Shown here one piece after another: positions 9,140 through 17,565 of a DNA stretch of 64,000 nucleotides (its first letter is position 1; every line of letters begins with the position of its first letter). This DNA is from Bacteroidales bacterium. GTDB lineage: Bacteria; Bacteroidota; Bacteroidia; Bacteroidales; GCA-2748055. The stretch covers positions 62,001 through 126,000 of the forward strand of contig JARGFM010000002.1 of assembly GCA_029210725.1 (NCBI GenBank), given 5' to 3'. Position numbers and translations under genes: made by a program. A model generated the notes under the pieces. The model had not been told where the DNA came from. It saw only the letters and a program-made list of their open reading frames with translations, and searched no databases.

Positions 9140-9826
9140 TTACAAAGGGGTGTGGGAGCTGATCTTGAAGATAAAGCCCACACCCCTTTTTGTTTCTAGT
9201 GAAACGGATGGTTCGGCCTGTATGTATTTTCTGATTCTCGAAATAAAGACATCCATGGAACGGCCCAGGAAATAGTCATTCTGACCCCAGAGGTCTTCCA
9301 GGATCTCTTCTCTCCTGACTACGTGATTCTGGTTTTCAATCAGATATTTCAATAAGGCCGATTCCCTGGGGGTCAGGTTATAGCTGTTTTTCCCGTCTTC
9401 GATCAGCAGTTCACTGTATTTAATATGAAGGCATCCGATCTTAAAAGTGCTGGTATCTTCTTTGCCGGCTCTCTTCAAAATATTATTCAGCCTTAGAACC
9501 AGCTCCTCCGCCTCGAAGGGTTTGGTGATGTAGTCGTCCGCTCCAAATTTCAGTCCTTTCAGCCGGTCCTCTTTCTGATTCCTGGCAGTAAGAAATACCA
9601 CCGGCATAGAACGGTCCAATTTTCGGATCTCTGCTGCCAGGGTAAATCCGTCCATAACCGGCATCATAACATCCAGGATACAAAGATCCACATGATGCTC
9701 CTGGAAAACCTTCAGGCCGTGTTTGCCATGGTTAGCGGTATATACATGGAAGCCGGATAACTCCAGGTACTGGGCCAGCACTTTCTGGAGGTCAATGTCG
9801 TCTTCAACAAGTAAGAGGTCTATCAT
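9140..9826 (-). CDS. OmpR-family response regulator
   Basis: This 228-residue regulator has a receiver domain with acidic pocket Glu8-Asp9-Asp10, phosphoacceptor Asp52 (CILDVMMP), Thr80 and Lys102, followed by a winged-helix DNA-binding domain (about 130-222; LTPRESALLKYLIEN, then RSMDVFISRIRKY). It overlaps the upstream histidine kinase gene by 23 bp, so the two are translated together. The pair resembles RprY/RprX of Bacteroides by recollection, which is not proven here. Its last codons (SHTPL) and the codons for KRGVGF form the two arms of the hairpin that serves secDF as a terminator on the other strand. The likely target is the divergent gene at 11283. Confidence 0.93.
   Translation of the reverse strand: MIDLLLVEDDIDLQKVLAQYLELSGFHVYTANHGKHGLKVFQEHHVDLCILDVMMPVMDGFTLAAEIRKLDRSMPVVFLTARNQKEDRLKGLKFGADDYITKPFEAEELVLRLNNILKRAGKEDTSTFKIGCLHIKYSELLIEDGKNSYNLTPRESALLKYLIENQNHVVRREEILEDLWGQNDYFLGRSMDVFISRIRKYIQAEPSVSLETKRGVGFIFKISSHTPL
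9144..9191 (+). terminator. Terminator of secDF inside the 3' end of the convergent regulator gene
   Basis: A 13-bp perfect stem (9144-9156 with 9177-9189, AAAGGGGTGTGGG with its complement) is followed by a run of five T ending at 9191. It begins 19 bp after the secDF stop and lies wholly within the coding sequence of the minus-strand response regulator. A smaller overlapping palindrome, CCCTTTACAAAGGG, at 9136-9149 could act on the other strand. Confidence 0.8.
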
Positions 9827-11156
9827 CTGTCGGTATTTTTATATGAAAGGAGGTGCCCTCTCCGGTTTTACTCTGAACGGTGATGGTCCCCCCGTGCGCT
9901 TCTACAATCTGTTTCACATAATAGAGACCCAGTCCCAGTCCCCTGACTACCCGCTGCCTGGCCTCTTCGCCTCTGAAGAATTTTTCAAAAAGGTGTTTCT
10001 GGTCCTCTTTTTTAATCCCCGGGCCATTGTCCGATACCCGGATCCATAAACAGTGATCCATATCTTTCATCAGTACTTCTATCCTGCAGGGATGCTTACC
10101 GTAGCGTACGGCATTGGAAAAAAGATTATTTAAGACGGTAGACATATGGACCCCATCCATCAGGTAGTTGCTCTGATTCAGCCGGAAATCCAAACAGATC
10201 TCCGGAGAAGCCTTTTCATGTTCCAGTTGAAACCCGGCTACCAACTGCCTGGTCCAGTTTTCCAGCTGGATGTGTTGTGGTTTCAGCCTTACCTGATCTT
10301 TCTCCCAGATATGGATATCCAGGATCCGGTCGATCAGATCAGAAAGATGTCTGTTCTGTCTCTTGATCAGACCCGAAAGCTCTTCAACTCGTTCCGGAAC
10401 CTTCATGATTTCCTGCTTGCCCAGGGAACTGGAGGCCACTGAAATGGTGGACAGGGGTGTTTTCAGCTCATGGGTCATATTGGAGATAAAGTCACTTTTC
10501 ATCTCCGAGAGACGTTTCTGCTGCAGCATGTTCCGGAGAGTCAGGATGAATACGGTAAATACCAGGACCAGGGTTAGGAGGTCCAGTACCAGGATTAACC
10601 ACATCTCTCTCAGGATCAGCTTTGAGCGGTTCACAAAATCGATATAGATGCTGTAGGAGATATTAAAAAAGTTTCGCTCATGCGTGAAGTTCCCCGCCAG
10701 CAATGCATTGGCAGGGGCCTGTGGCAGCTCCGGCCCGTTGGGATAAACCCGTTGACGGAAGCCCATATCTACCAGGTAGAGTTCATCCACCTGCAGGTGA
10801 TAGGTAAATTCAGGGTCCTCGCCAGCCTGGTGAATATAGTCGCGGATAAAATATTCAGGTTCCCGGTATTGATTTAAGATCTCCTGGAATACTTCTCCCG
10901 GTTTGCGGCTCATGGAATCCCGGGATTCATATATGAATTCCAGGGCCCTTTCGTCCAGAAGAAAGAGAACGGAATCAAAATCATAGCGATAATCCAGGCT
11001 GTTGAATTTGGAAATCGCCTCTCTCGCAAGACTCCCAAAGCGGGAATCGAACTGCTCTTTCTTGGTCCGGTAAGTCTCGGTGATAAAAACATATTGCACC
11101 ACAATAAGGACCAGCAGTGCCAGGACGGATGATCCTATGAAAAACCGGCTCTTCAT
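9804..11156 (-). CDS. Sensor histidine kinase
   Basis: This is a membrane kinase of 450 residues, starting at ATG 11156; a TTG three codons earlier is less likely. Helix 1 is at about 4-26 and helix 2 at about 186-208, with a periplasmic sensor region of about 160 residues between them and no recognised sensory fold. The kinase core has the H-box SNMTHELKTPLS (His229), the N-box NNLFSNAVRYG, and ATP-lid motifs VSDNGPGI and RGLGLGLYYVKQIVEAHGG. There is no clear HAMP or PAS domain. The 3' end overlaps the response regulator by 23 bp, making a cognate pair. The gene is divergent from the exported protein at 11283. Confidence 0.93.
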   Translation of the reverse strand: MKSRFFIGSSVLALLVLIVVQYVFITETYRTKKEQFDSRFGSLAREAISKFNSLDYRYDFDSVLFLLDERALEFIYESRDSMSRKPGEVFQEILNQYREPEYFIRDYIHQAGEDPEFTYHLQVDELYLVDMGFRQRVYPNGPELPQAPANALLAGNFTHERNFFNISYSIYIDFVNRSKLILREMWLILVLDLLTLVLVFTVFILTLRNMLQQKRLSEMKSDFISNMTHELKTPLSTISVASSSLGKQEIMKVPERVEELSGLIKRQNRHLSDLIDRILDIHIWEKDQVRLKPQHIQLENWTRQLVAGFQLEHEKASPEICLDFRLNQSNYLMDGVHMSTVLNNLFSNAVRYGKHPCRIEVLMKDMDHCLWIRVSDNGPGIKKEDQKHLFEKFFRGEEARQRVVRGLGLGLYYVKQIVEAHGGTITVQSKTGEGTSFHIKIPTDDRPLTC

Positions 11157-11247
11157 TCTGTACAACTCAAGAGCTAAGATACACTCTTTCCAGCATCCTT
11201 AACCTATCGTTAACACTCTATTAACCAAGATGCACGGCTTCCCTCCC

Positions 11248-11255
11248 TACTTTTG
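11248..11255 (+). promoter_or_regulatory. Candidate -7 element TACTTTTG for the exported protein at 11283
   Basis: TACTTTTG matches TAnnTTTG and lies 27 bp before the start codon. The divergent kinase gene begins 92 bp to the left, so both promoters and any operator share this gap. Confidence 0.55.
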
Positions 11256-11282
11256 TAGAAGAAACCCATTAATCATTGTTTT

Positions 11283-11915
11283 ATGAAAAATTTGAAGATA
11301 TACCGGATATTTTCCTTTGCTCTGTCCTTACTGCTCCTGGCGACGGTGGCCAGGGCCCAGACACAGGAGGAGAAGACAGACAGGGATGCAGAACTGAAAG
11401 TCAAGCAGGAACAGATCGAAATGCAGAGGCAGCAGATGAAGGAACAACAGCTTAAAACAATAGAGCTGGAACGGGCCTTTGCCGGGCAGGCCAGGGAGGC
11501 ATCCAGGGCCAGAAGTTCGGCCAGGTTTTTCTCCCCCGGCAGCGGTTTTGCAGACGAGGGCTCCTACTATTTTTTCTCCGGGGGACAGGAAAACCAGTCA
11601 CAGCTTACCATCAGAAACAGTTTTACCGGGAATAGCGATAATTCAGAAGGGGAATTCGATGTGGATGAAAGCACCACTCACATCAGATGCACCATTAGCG
11701 GGAAGGCAAATGCCGGAAAGATTAAAATTAAAGTCTTATATCCGGGCGGAAAGGTATTCAAGGATCTTTCCATTACTTCCTCCGCCCAGATTTCATTCTC
11801 CCAATCTCTCTCCATCAGGGAGGAAGAAAAGAATAAATATGTCGGGTCATGGACCTACCTGATTACTGCAGACAAAGCTGAAGGAAGCTATACCCTTTCA
11901 TTTATGACCCATTAG
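11283..11915 (+). CDS. Exported protein with coiled coil and C-terminal beta domain, unknown function
   Basis: The 210-residue protein has a clear signal peptide (about 1-25, ending ARAQ), a charged helical segment at about 26-75 (rich in Lys, Glu and Gln, likely coiled coil), a Gly/Ser/Phe-rich linker, and a beta-rich C-terminal half in which alternating hydrophobic residues suggest a small sandwich domain (TISGKANAGKIKIKVLYPGGKV, then YLITADKAEGSYTLSF). I do not recognise a named family. It sits alone between a promoter and a strong terminator, and is divergent from the two-component system, a common arrangement for a regulated envelope-stress target; this link is inference. Confidence 0.75.
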   Translation: MKNLKIYRIFSFALSLLLLATVARAQTQEEKTDRDAELKVKQEQIEMQRQQMKEQQLKTIELERAFAGQAREASRARSSARFFSPGSGFADEGSYYFFSGGQENQSQLTIRNSFTGNSDNSEGEFDVDESTTHIRCTISGKANAGKIKIKVLYPGGKVFKDLSITSSAQISFSQSLSIREEEKNKYVGSWTYLITADKAEGSYTLSFMTH

Positions 11916-11949
11916 GAGCGAGGCATATCAAAATTCCACTTATGTCCGG

Positions 11950-11982
11950 AGCCATTCTGATGCATTTCAGGATGGCTTTTTT
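11950..11982 (+). terminator. Rho-independent terminator after the exported protein gene
   Basis: AGCCAT at 11950-11955 pairs with ATGGCT at 11972-11977, with CTGA/TCAG continuing the stem, followed by six T. The tatA promoter element starts 2 bp after the T-run. Confidence 0.85.
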
Positions 11983-11984
11983 AT

Positions 11985-11992
11985 TATCTTTG
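11985..11992 (+). promoter_or_regulatory. Candidate -7 element TATCTTTG for the tatA operon
   Basis: TATCTTTG fits TAnnTTTG and is 17 bp before the tatA start, immediately after a terminator, as expected for the first gene of a new operon. Confidence 0.55.
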
Positions 11993-12009
11993 CGTAAATC
12001 ATTACTAGG

Positions 12010-12447
12010 ATGTTTGGGATAGTACTATTTATTAGCGGGCAAGAGATCGTATTTGCTGTATTGATCGCGTTGTTGTTGTTTGGATCCAAGGAGATTCCTA
12101 AGCTTGCCAGGACATTCGGCAAGGGAATGAAAGAATTCAGAAAAGCTACCGAAGATATCAAGCGGGAGTTTGAAAGCAGCACCCCCGAGGTGATGGAAGA
12201 TTTCAAGGAGATCAAGAAGAATCTTTCCAAAGATGTAAATGATATCAGGCAGAATCTCACCAAGGATGCCAATGAGATAGGAAAGAATCTCACCAAGGAT
12301 GCCAATGAAATAGGAAAGAATCTCACCAAGGATGCCAATGAAATAGGAAAGAATCTCACCAAGGATGCCAGTACAGTTGGAAAGAATCTCTCCAGGGAAG
12401 CCAGTACAGTGGCGAAGGAGGTTAAGAAAAATCTGGACATCGGCTAG
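12010..12447 (+). CDS. tatA: Sec-independent translocase TatA/TatB-type protein with hendecad repeats
   Basis: The protein belongs to the TatA/B family. It has a short N-terminal membrane helix (about 3-22, with ISGQEIVFAVLIALLLFG), the hinge FGSKEIPKLARTFGKGMKEFRKA, and an amphipathic helix. It is 145 residues long, against about 60-90 for most TatA proteins. The extra length is a set of 11-residue repeats with consensus NEIGKNLTKDA (about residues 70-136), coded by near-identical 33-bp units, that should form a long regular helix. It heads an operon with the antiporter (15 bp gap) and lolD. Whether it acts as TatA or TatB cannot be told; no tatC lies in the window. Confidence 0.85.
   Translation: MFGIVLFISGQEIVFAVLIALLLFGSKEIPKLARTFGKGMKEFRKATEDIKREFESSTPEVMEDFKEIKKNLSKDVNDIRQNLTKDANEIGKNLTKDANEIGKNLTKDANEIGKNLTKDASTVGKNLSREASTVAKEVKKNLDIG
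12220..12417 (+). repeat. 33-bp tandem repeats inside tatA (six copies)
   Basis: Units start at 12220, 12253, 12286, 12319, 12352 and 12385. The copies at 12286 and 12319 are almost identical in DNA (one base from the copy at 12253), while the first and last are diverged. The reading frame is preserved, each unit adding 11 residues. Recent in-frame duplication is the simplest explanation, and copy number could vary between strains. Confidence 0.92.
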
Positions 12448-12462
12448 CGCGACCACGTACCC

Positions 12463-13398
12463 ATGGCACAAGTTTATCTTTTTCTGTTTGCCGGACTTGC
12501 ACTGCTTTTTGTCAGTGGTAAATTCCTGGTTGATAGCAGTGTGGCTATTTCCCGGCGGCTGAAGATCCCTAAAATGATCATCGGGCTTACCGTGGTGGCC
12601 TTTGGGACCTCTGCTCCTGAACTGCTGGTGAGCCTTCAGGCTGCTTTTTCAGGCTACCCTGAAATTGCCATGGGCAATGTGGTGGGAAGTAATATCTCCA
12701 ACATCCTTTTGGTCCTGGCTATTACTGCGCTTATATTTCCCATTCCTGTTCCTGCTTCCTCTGTAAAACGTGACTGGCCTATGATGATGGCAGTCTCCCT
12801 GCTTCTTTTTGCTTTCTCACAGGATAGATGGATTACCAGGCCTGAGGGAGGGGTACTTGTCGGATTACTGGCCGGGTATATTGCTTATTCAGTCATAAGT
12901 GCCCGGGGACTGAATGCCACAGAAGCTCCCTCTGAAAGGAAGGGAGCCATGAAATGGTGGGTGGCGGTAATTATGTTCCTGGTATCGTGCGTGGGGCTGG
13001 CTTTTGGTGCTGATCTGCTCGTAGATAATGTGGCCCTGATAGCAGAAGAGCTGGGTATTTCGAAAAGAGTGGTTTCCGTTACGATGGTGGCCGTGGGGAC
13101 CAGCATACCGGAACTGGCTACCAGTGTCATTGCAGCGCTGAAAAAGGAAACAGAGATTTCGGTGGGGAATATTATTGGTTCCAATATCATGAACATTCTG
13201 TCGGTGCTGGGACTTACCAGCCTGATAAGTCCCATCGCTGTCAGCCGGGAAATAGCCAGCTTTGACATAGCCTGGATGCTGGGGGCCTCTTTTCTTCTGG
13301 TTTTGCTTATGTTGCCGGCCTCCCGCTCAAGGATTACCCGGTGGGAAGGAAGTATTATGATTATCATCTATCTGTTGTATATTTATCTCTTATTTTAA
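12463..13398 (+). CDS. Calcium/sodium antiporter (YrbG/NCX family)
   Basis: The 311-residue inner-membrane protein has two homologous halves, each with the alpha-repeat signature of cation/Ca2+ exchangers: [10 protein letters not shown] and [11 protein letters not shown] in the first half, [10 protein letters not shown] and [12 protein letters not shown] in the second. About ten transmembrane helices can be drawn. It should exchange Ca2+ for Na+ or K+/H+ across the inner membrane; the ion pair cannot be read from sequence. The start ATG 12463 lies 15 bp after tatA, and lolD follows 4 bp after its stop, so all three genes are probably one transcript. Confidence 0.93.
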   Translation: MAQVYLFLFAGLALLFVSGKFLVDSSVAISRRLKIPKMIIGLTVVAFGTSAPELLVSLQAAFSGYPEIAMGNVVGSNISNILLVLAITALIFPIPVPASSVKRDWPMMMAVSLLLFAFSQDRWITRPEGGVLVGLLAGYIAYSVISARGLNATEAPSERKGAMKWWVAVIMFLVSCVGLAFGADLLVDNVALIAEELGISKRVVSVTMVAVGTSIPELATSVIAALKKETEISVGNIIGSNIMNILSVLGLTSLISPIAVSREIASFDIAWMLGASFLLVLLMLPASRSRITRWEGSIMIIIYLLYIYLLF

Positions 13399-13402
13399 AG
13401 GG

Positions 13403-14053
13403 ATGATCAGCGCAGCAAAAATCACAAAGTCTTTTGGAAATCTGAAGGTATTAAAGGGGATCAGTCTGGAAATTAATGCCGGTGAGGTGGTCTCCATTGT
13501 TGGAGCATCCGGGGCAGGGAAAACCACACTGCTCCAGATTATGGGCACTCTCAGCAGGCAGGATGCAGGAAGTATTGCCATTAACGGGATCGATACCGGC
13601 CAGCTAAATGGAAGCAGGCTGGCCCGTTTCAGAAACCAGAACATAGGATTTGTGTTCCAGTTCCACCAGCTTCTGCCGGAATTCACGGCTCATGAAAATG
13701 TGTGCATTCCCGGATTTATTGCCAACAGGCCACGGAAGGAAGTGGAGGAGAGGGCCAGGGAGTTGCTCAACTTCCTGGGGCTTCTGGAGCGCCTGGATCA
13801 CAAACCTTCTGAATTATCAGGAGGCGAGCAACAGCGGGTGGCGGTGGCCCGGGCACTGATTAACGATCCGCAGGTCATCCTGGCCGATGAACCTTCGGGT
13901 AATCTGGACACAGAAAACAAACAGGAGCTGCATAAACTCTTTATGACTCTGCGTGACCGTTTTCAGAAGACGCTGGTAATTGTCACTCACGATCATAGCC
14001 TGGCCGGAATGGCCGACCGCATTATCACCATGAAAGACGGGCTGATCGTCTAA
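13403..14053 (+). CDS. lolD: ABC transporter ATP-binding protein, LolD type
   Basis: LolD powers release of outer-membrane lipoproteins from the inner membrane to the LolA carrier. This 216-residue ATPase has Walker [10 protein letters not shown] (about 34-42), Q-loop [18 protein letters not shown] (typical for the LolD/MacB branch), signature [15 protein letters not shown] and Walker [13 protein letters not shown]. No permease gene is adjacent. The only LolC/E-type permease in the window is 17 kb away (30590-31831), and the two are probable partners. Many lipoproteins in this window would be clients. MacB-type or FtsE-type function is a less likely alternative. Confidence 0.85.
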   Translation: MISAAKITKSFGNLKVLKGISLEINAGEVVSIVGASGAGKTTLLQIMGTLSRQDAGSIAINGIDTGQLNGSRLARFRNQNIGFVFQFHQLLPEFTAHENVCIPGFIANRPRKEVEERARELLNFLGLLERLDHKPSELSGGEQQRVAVARALINDPQVILADEPSGNLDTENKQELHKLFMTLRDRFQKTLVIVTHDHSLAGMADRIITMKDGLIV

Positions 14054-14068
14054 GGGATCAGTACGTCT

Positions 14069-15403
14069 TCAGGAGATGTTTATCTCCTTCTCCACAAAAC
14101 GGATACCGTAAGTGGCCAGTTCTTCCAGGACCGGGTTATATATCTCAGGCTCAATAGGTAGCCTGACGCCCGTTCCCTGATAGGTCCCCTCGAGAATCCG
14201 CCGGGCCACCATGGCAAGCGGAAGCCCCACCGTGATCGACATGGCGGTATTTTTTATGTCTTCTCCGATGCAGACCATGGTGGAAAACCTCTTCTTAGAG
14301 ATTCCCCCTTTCTCAAAATCGAACTGGTGCTGCATAACAATCATATCTTTGTCGTTTGGCTCGAGCTGCCATTTTTCTTCCAGGATCTTCTGGAGGATTT
14401 TGGCAGGGCTCAGTCCGGGTACCCCGATTTTTGTATCCCCGAAGATACCCAGCCATCTCAGGCGTTCCATCATCCCTGAGTCTTTATCCAGATTCAGATA
14501 GTTCAGCAGTTTCTGTTCTACAGGGATGTCGGTCCGGAAAGCCATAAAACTGTTGATGAACTCTCTGTAGGTCATTTCCTCTGTATTCTCCATCACATAG
14601 GTATCATCCGTGGCCCCAAGCTGGACAAAAGTGTCCCAGGCCTCACAGAATCCCGGCCGGCGGATGGTTCCGCGAAACATGGTCTTCAGCTTATGCAAAC
14701 CATAGGTTTCCCTGTAGGTAAGGGAGTCCCTGTTTCCATACACTTCGAATTCTCCCAGCTCCGGAACCTGGATGGTCTCAATACGGCTGAATAATTTGTG
14801 ATAGGGGATATACTTAAATTTTCCGTTATGAAGAAAGCGGGCACCTTCATGTCCTGCCAATACCACGTTTCGTGGGTTCCAGGTAAACTTATATCTCCAG
14901 GGATTATTTTCATAACCCGGGGCCACCAGTCCACCTGTACTCGATTCAAAAGCCTTCAGTTCGACACCCTCTTCCCTGAGCCTGTGAATCATCTGCATGG
15001 CCGACATGTGGTCGATGCCGGGATCCACCCCGCACTCGTTCATCAAAACCACTCCTTTTTTCCTGGCTTCCCCATCGAGGGCCCTGATAGCCGGAGAGAC
15101 ATAAGAAGCAGTGACCATATTCCTTCCCAGTTCCACACAACTTTCTGCCACCAGGTGATGCATCCTGGCCGGAAGCATGCTGATCACGATATTCGCCCGG
15201 TATATCTCTTCCTGCCTTTGAACGTGATCATAAATATCGAAGCGAAAAGCCTCTGCACCGGGATGACCAAAAGTACGGGCCAGGGCATTTTCGATATGGA
15301 TATCACCTACCCGGATTTTCCACTGTTTCTCAGAGTGATCCAGGAAGTATTTGATAAGTGAGTTGGAAGAGAGTCCTGCACCCAGGATTAAAACGGTCTG
15401 CAT
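14069..15403 (-). CDS. Saccharopine dehydrogenase-like oxidoreductase
   Basis: The 444-residue protein has an N-terminal Rossmann motif (VLILGAGLSSNSLIKYFLDH) and the catalytic-domain features of the saccharopine dehydrogenase family (MLPARMHHLVAESCVELGRNMVTASYVS, NECGVDPGIDHMSAM, then the C-terminal substrate domain with SSTGGLVAPGYENNPWRYKFTWNPRNV). In Bacteroidota it is usually annotated as a saccharopine reductase/dehydrogenase of lysine metabolism, but related enzymes act on other amino-acid condensates, so the substrate is open. It ends 15 bp from the convergent lolD and is 4 bp downstream of ribE on the same strand, so the two are co-transcribed. Confidence 0.85.
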   Translation of the reverse strand: MQTVLILGAGLSSNSLIKYFLDHSEKQWKIRVGDIHIENALARTFGHPGAEAFRFDIYDHVQRQEEIYRANIVISMLPARMHHLVAESCVELGRNMVTASYVSPAIRALDGEARKKGVVLMNECGVDPGIDHMSAMQMIHRLREEGVELKAFESSTGGLVAPGYENNPWRYKFTWNPRNVVLAGHEGARFLHNGKFKYIPYHKLFSRIETIQVPELGEFEVYGNRDSLTYRETYGLHKLKTMFRGTIRRPGFCEAWDTFVQLGATDDTYVMENTEEMTYREFINSFMAFRTDIPVEQKLLNYLNLDKDSGMMERLRWLGIFGDTKIGVPGLSPAKILQKILEEKWQLEPNDKDMIVMQHQFDFEKGGISKKRFSTMVCIGEDIKNTAMSITVGLPLAMVARRILEGTYQGTGVRLPIEPEIYNPVLEELATYGIRFVEKEINIS

Positions 15404-15407
15404 GGAT

Positions 15408-16007
15408 TTATTTTTTTAACTGTGTCTTCAGAATCCGGGCTATGTATTTTCCGATGATGTCGAATTCAATATTGACCACTGTTCCAACCTTGAACTGGTG
15501 AAAGTTGGTGAGCTCGTAGGTAAACGGGATAATGGCCACCTGGAATGAAGTATCTCTGGAGTTAACGACTGTCAGGCTTACTCCGTTCACCGACACGGAG
15601 CCTTTCTCCACAGTAATATGCTCCTCTCCTTTGGGTTCAAAGGAAAAGGTATAATACCAGCTTCCTTCGGCTTCTTTCACTTTGGTGCAGGTGGCGGTCA
15701 GATCCACATGACCCTGTACCATATGCCCGTCCAGCCTGGAATCGAGTCGGGTGCTGCGCTCCAGGTTTACCTTATCGCCCACCTGGAGTAAGCCCAGGTT
15801 CGATTTTTGAAGGGTTTCCCGGATGGCGGTTACCGTATAGGTATCTTCTTCGATACCGACCACGGTCAGACAGACCCCGTTATGCGAGATGCTCTGGTCA
15901 ATTTTTAACTCGTTGGTAAATGAGCAACGGATGGTGATATGCAGATTCTCCAGTTCTTTTTCAAGCCGGACCACCGTCGCGGCTTCTTCAACGATCCCTG
16001 AAAACAT
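15408..16007 (-). CDS. ribE: Riboflavin synthase alpha chain
   Basis: Riboflavin synthase joins two 6,7-dimethyl-8-ribityllumazine molecules into riboflavin. The 199 residues form the two usual lumazine-binding repeats: MFSGIVEE starts the first, with SHNGVCLTVVGI; the second has GHMVQGHVDLTATC and VNGVSLTVVNS. The start fits the invariant family N-terminus MFxGIVE. The gene is isolated from other rib genes, and no FMN riboswitch signature was seen in the 96-bp gap upstream. The downstream partner is the saccharopine-dehydrogenase-like gene, 4 bp away. Confidence 0.96.
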   Translation of the reverse strand: MFSGIVEEAATVVRLEKELENLHITIRCSFTNELKIDQSISHNGVCLTVVGIEEDTYTVTAIRETLQKSNLGLLQVGDKVNLERSTRLDSRLDGHMVQGHVDLTATCTKVKEAEGSWYYTFSFEPKGEEHITVEKGSVSVNGVSLTVVNSRDTSFQVAIIPFTYELTNFHQFKVGTVVNIEFDIIGKYIARILKTQLKK

Positions 16008-16103
16008 AAGTTTATGTTAGAGTTTTTGAAAATGTTAGGGTGTTAGAAATAGTGGAATAAAGCTATATACAATATTCCAATGAACTAAGGCCGGGTTATA
16101 TGT

Positions 16104-17363
16104 TTAAGAAATACCAAAAACCTCTTTGAAGGTATCCACGAGATCCAGTTTTTCCCAGGTGAAAAGTTCCACTTCAATGGTCAGGGGATCCCAGTATTGT
16201 GATTCAAAGGTTTTCTTAACGACCTGCGGTGTACGTCCCATGTGTCCATAGGAAGCGGTTTCCAGGTAGATGGGATTCCGTAATTTCAGGCCCTTCTCAA
16301 TGGCAGCGGGCCTTAGGTCATATACCTCTTCAATCTTGCGGGCGATTTCACCATCTGTGAGATCTATCCTCGATTTTCCATAAGTGTTGACAAAAACCCC
16401 AATGGGTTCAACCACGCCAATGGCGTAAGCGAGCTGTACCAGGATTTCATCCGAAATTCCTGCAGCCACAATGTTTTTGGCAATATGACGTGCCGCATAG
16501 GCAGCTGAACGGTCCACCTTGGAAGGATCTTTTCCGGAGAAGGCACCCCCGCCATGAGCCCCTTTCCCGCCATAGGTATCCACAATGATTTTCCGTCCGG
16601 TGAGACCGGTGTCTCCATGGGGCCCTCCAATCACAAATTTCCCGGTAGGATTCACATGGAGGATGAACTGACCATCAAACAATGATTGAAGGCGTTCGGG
16701 AAGCTGCTGAACCATTCTGGGGATCAGGATCTCTTTCACATCAGACCTGATCTTTTCCAGCATACGAGAATCATCACTATCGAACTCATCATGCTGGGTG
16801 GAGATAACGATGGTATGAACCCTGATGGGTATGTCATTATCATCGTATTCAATGGTTACCTGTGATTTGGAATCGGGTCGAAGGTAGGTCATTAGCTTTT
16901 CTTCCCTCCGGATAGCGGCCATCTCGATCAACAGCTTTTGGCTAAGCTCCAGGGGGAGCGGCATAAAATCGTCCGTCTCATTGGTGGCATAGCCGAACAT
17001 CATGCCCTGGTCGCCGGCACCCTGCTGCATGGGGTCCTCCCGGTCAACCCCCCGGTTGATATCGTGACTCTGTTCGTGGATCAGAGTAATCACCCCGCAG
17101 GAGTTGTACTCAAACTGGTAATCGCTTTTCGTATACCCGATTTTCTTTATCGTCTCCCTGGCTACTTTTTGCACATCAATATAGGTAGAGGTCCGGACCT
17201 CCCCGGCGAGCACCACCTGCCCGGTGGTTACCAGAGTTTCACATGCCACTTTGGACTGAGGATCGAATGCCAGGAATTCATCCAGCAGGGCATCAGATAT
17301 TTGATCGGAGACTTTATCGGGATGTCCTTCAGAGACCGATTCGGAAGTAAACAGATAGGCCAT
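16104..17363 (-). CDS. metK: S-adenosylmethionine synthase
   Basis: MetK makes SAM from methionine and ATP. The 419 residues carry the diagnostic motifs SEGHPDKVSDQISDALLD (N-terminal His/Asp of the active site), GAGDQGMMFGYA (family signature) and the P-loop-like GGKGAHGGGAFSGKDPSKVD. The length is typical for Bacteroidota members, slightly longer than the 384 residues of the enterobacterial enzyme. The upstream 150 bp carry no recognisable SAM riboswitch. The leader does hold a terminator-like hairpin in the antisense direction (17417-17444). Confidence 0.97.
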   Translation of the reverse strand: MAYLFTSESVSEGHPDKVSDQISDALLDEFLAFDPQSKVACETLVTTGQVVLAGEVRTSTYIDVQKVARETIKKIGYTKSDYQFEYNSCGVITLIHEQSHDINRGVDREDPMQQGAGDQGMMFGYATNETDDFMPLPLELSQKLLIEMAAIRREEKLMTYLRPDSKSQVTIEYDDNDIPIRVHTIVISTQHDEFDSDDSRMLEKIRSDVKEILIPRMVQQLPERLQSLFDGQFILHVNPTGKFVIGGPHGDTGLTGRKIIVDTYGGKGAHGGGAFSGKDPSKVDRSAAYAARHIAKNIVAAGISDEILVQLAYAIGVVEPIGVFVNTYGKSRIDLTDGEIARKIEEVYDLRPAAIEKGLKLRNPIYLETASYGHMGRTPQVVKKTFESQYWDPLTIEVELFTWEKLDLVDTFKEVFGIS

Positions 17364-17416
17364 GATGTAATTTCAATTAGTGTAATACAATTAAGATGAG
17401 AAAATTGACCGATGTT

Positions 17417-17444
17417 TGCTAAGAGGCTGTTTTAGCATTTTTTT
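17417..17444 (+). terminator. Terminator-like hairpin opposite the metK leader
   Basis: TGCTAA (17417-17422) pairs with TTAGCA (17432-17437), followed by a run of seven to eight T on the plus strand. No plus-strand gene precedes it for kilobases, so it is not the end of a known transcript. It may be chance, or may stop antisense transcription coming through metK. Confidence 0.35.
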
Positions 17445-17513
17445 ATCGTGGTTGCAATCAGTCAAATCTTTCCACATCGACCCGACAAAGGAAGTAATTT
17501 TCGCTCATGTAGC

Positions 17514-17541
17514 AAAAAAAAGCAGCGTTATTAACGCTGCT
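17514..17541 (-). terminator. Rho-independent terminator of the TPR protein gene
   Basis: On the minus strand AGCAGCGTTA/TAACGCTGCT (arms 17521-17530 and 17532-17541) is followed by eight T, the complement of the A-run at 17513-17520. It lies 24 bp after the TPR gene stop and before metK. Confidence 0.88.
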
Positions 17542-17565
17542 TAATAAGGATTACGTTCCGTTGTA

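Noticed and set aside
12220-12417. CRISPR-like array in tatA
   Set aside because: Units are contiguous with no spacers, in frame, and coding; they are simple tandem repeats.
16008-16103. FMN riboswitch upstream of ribE
   Set aside because: The gap of 96 bp is short and lacks the conserved FMN element motifs.
17364-17512. SAM riboswitch in the metK leader
   Set aside because: No pattern of conserved stems or the usual purine-rich motifs of SAM-I or SAM-II riboswitches was seen.
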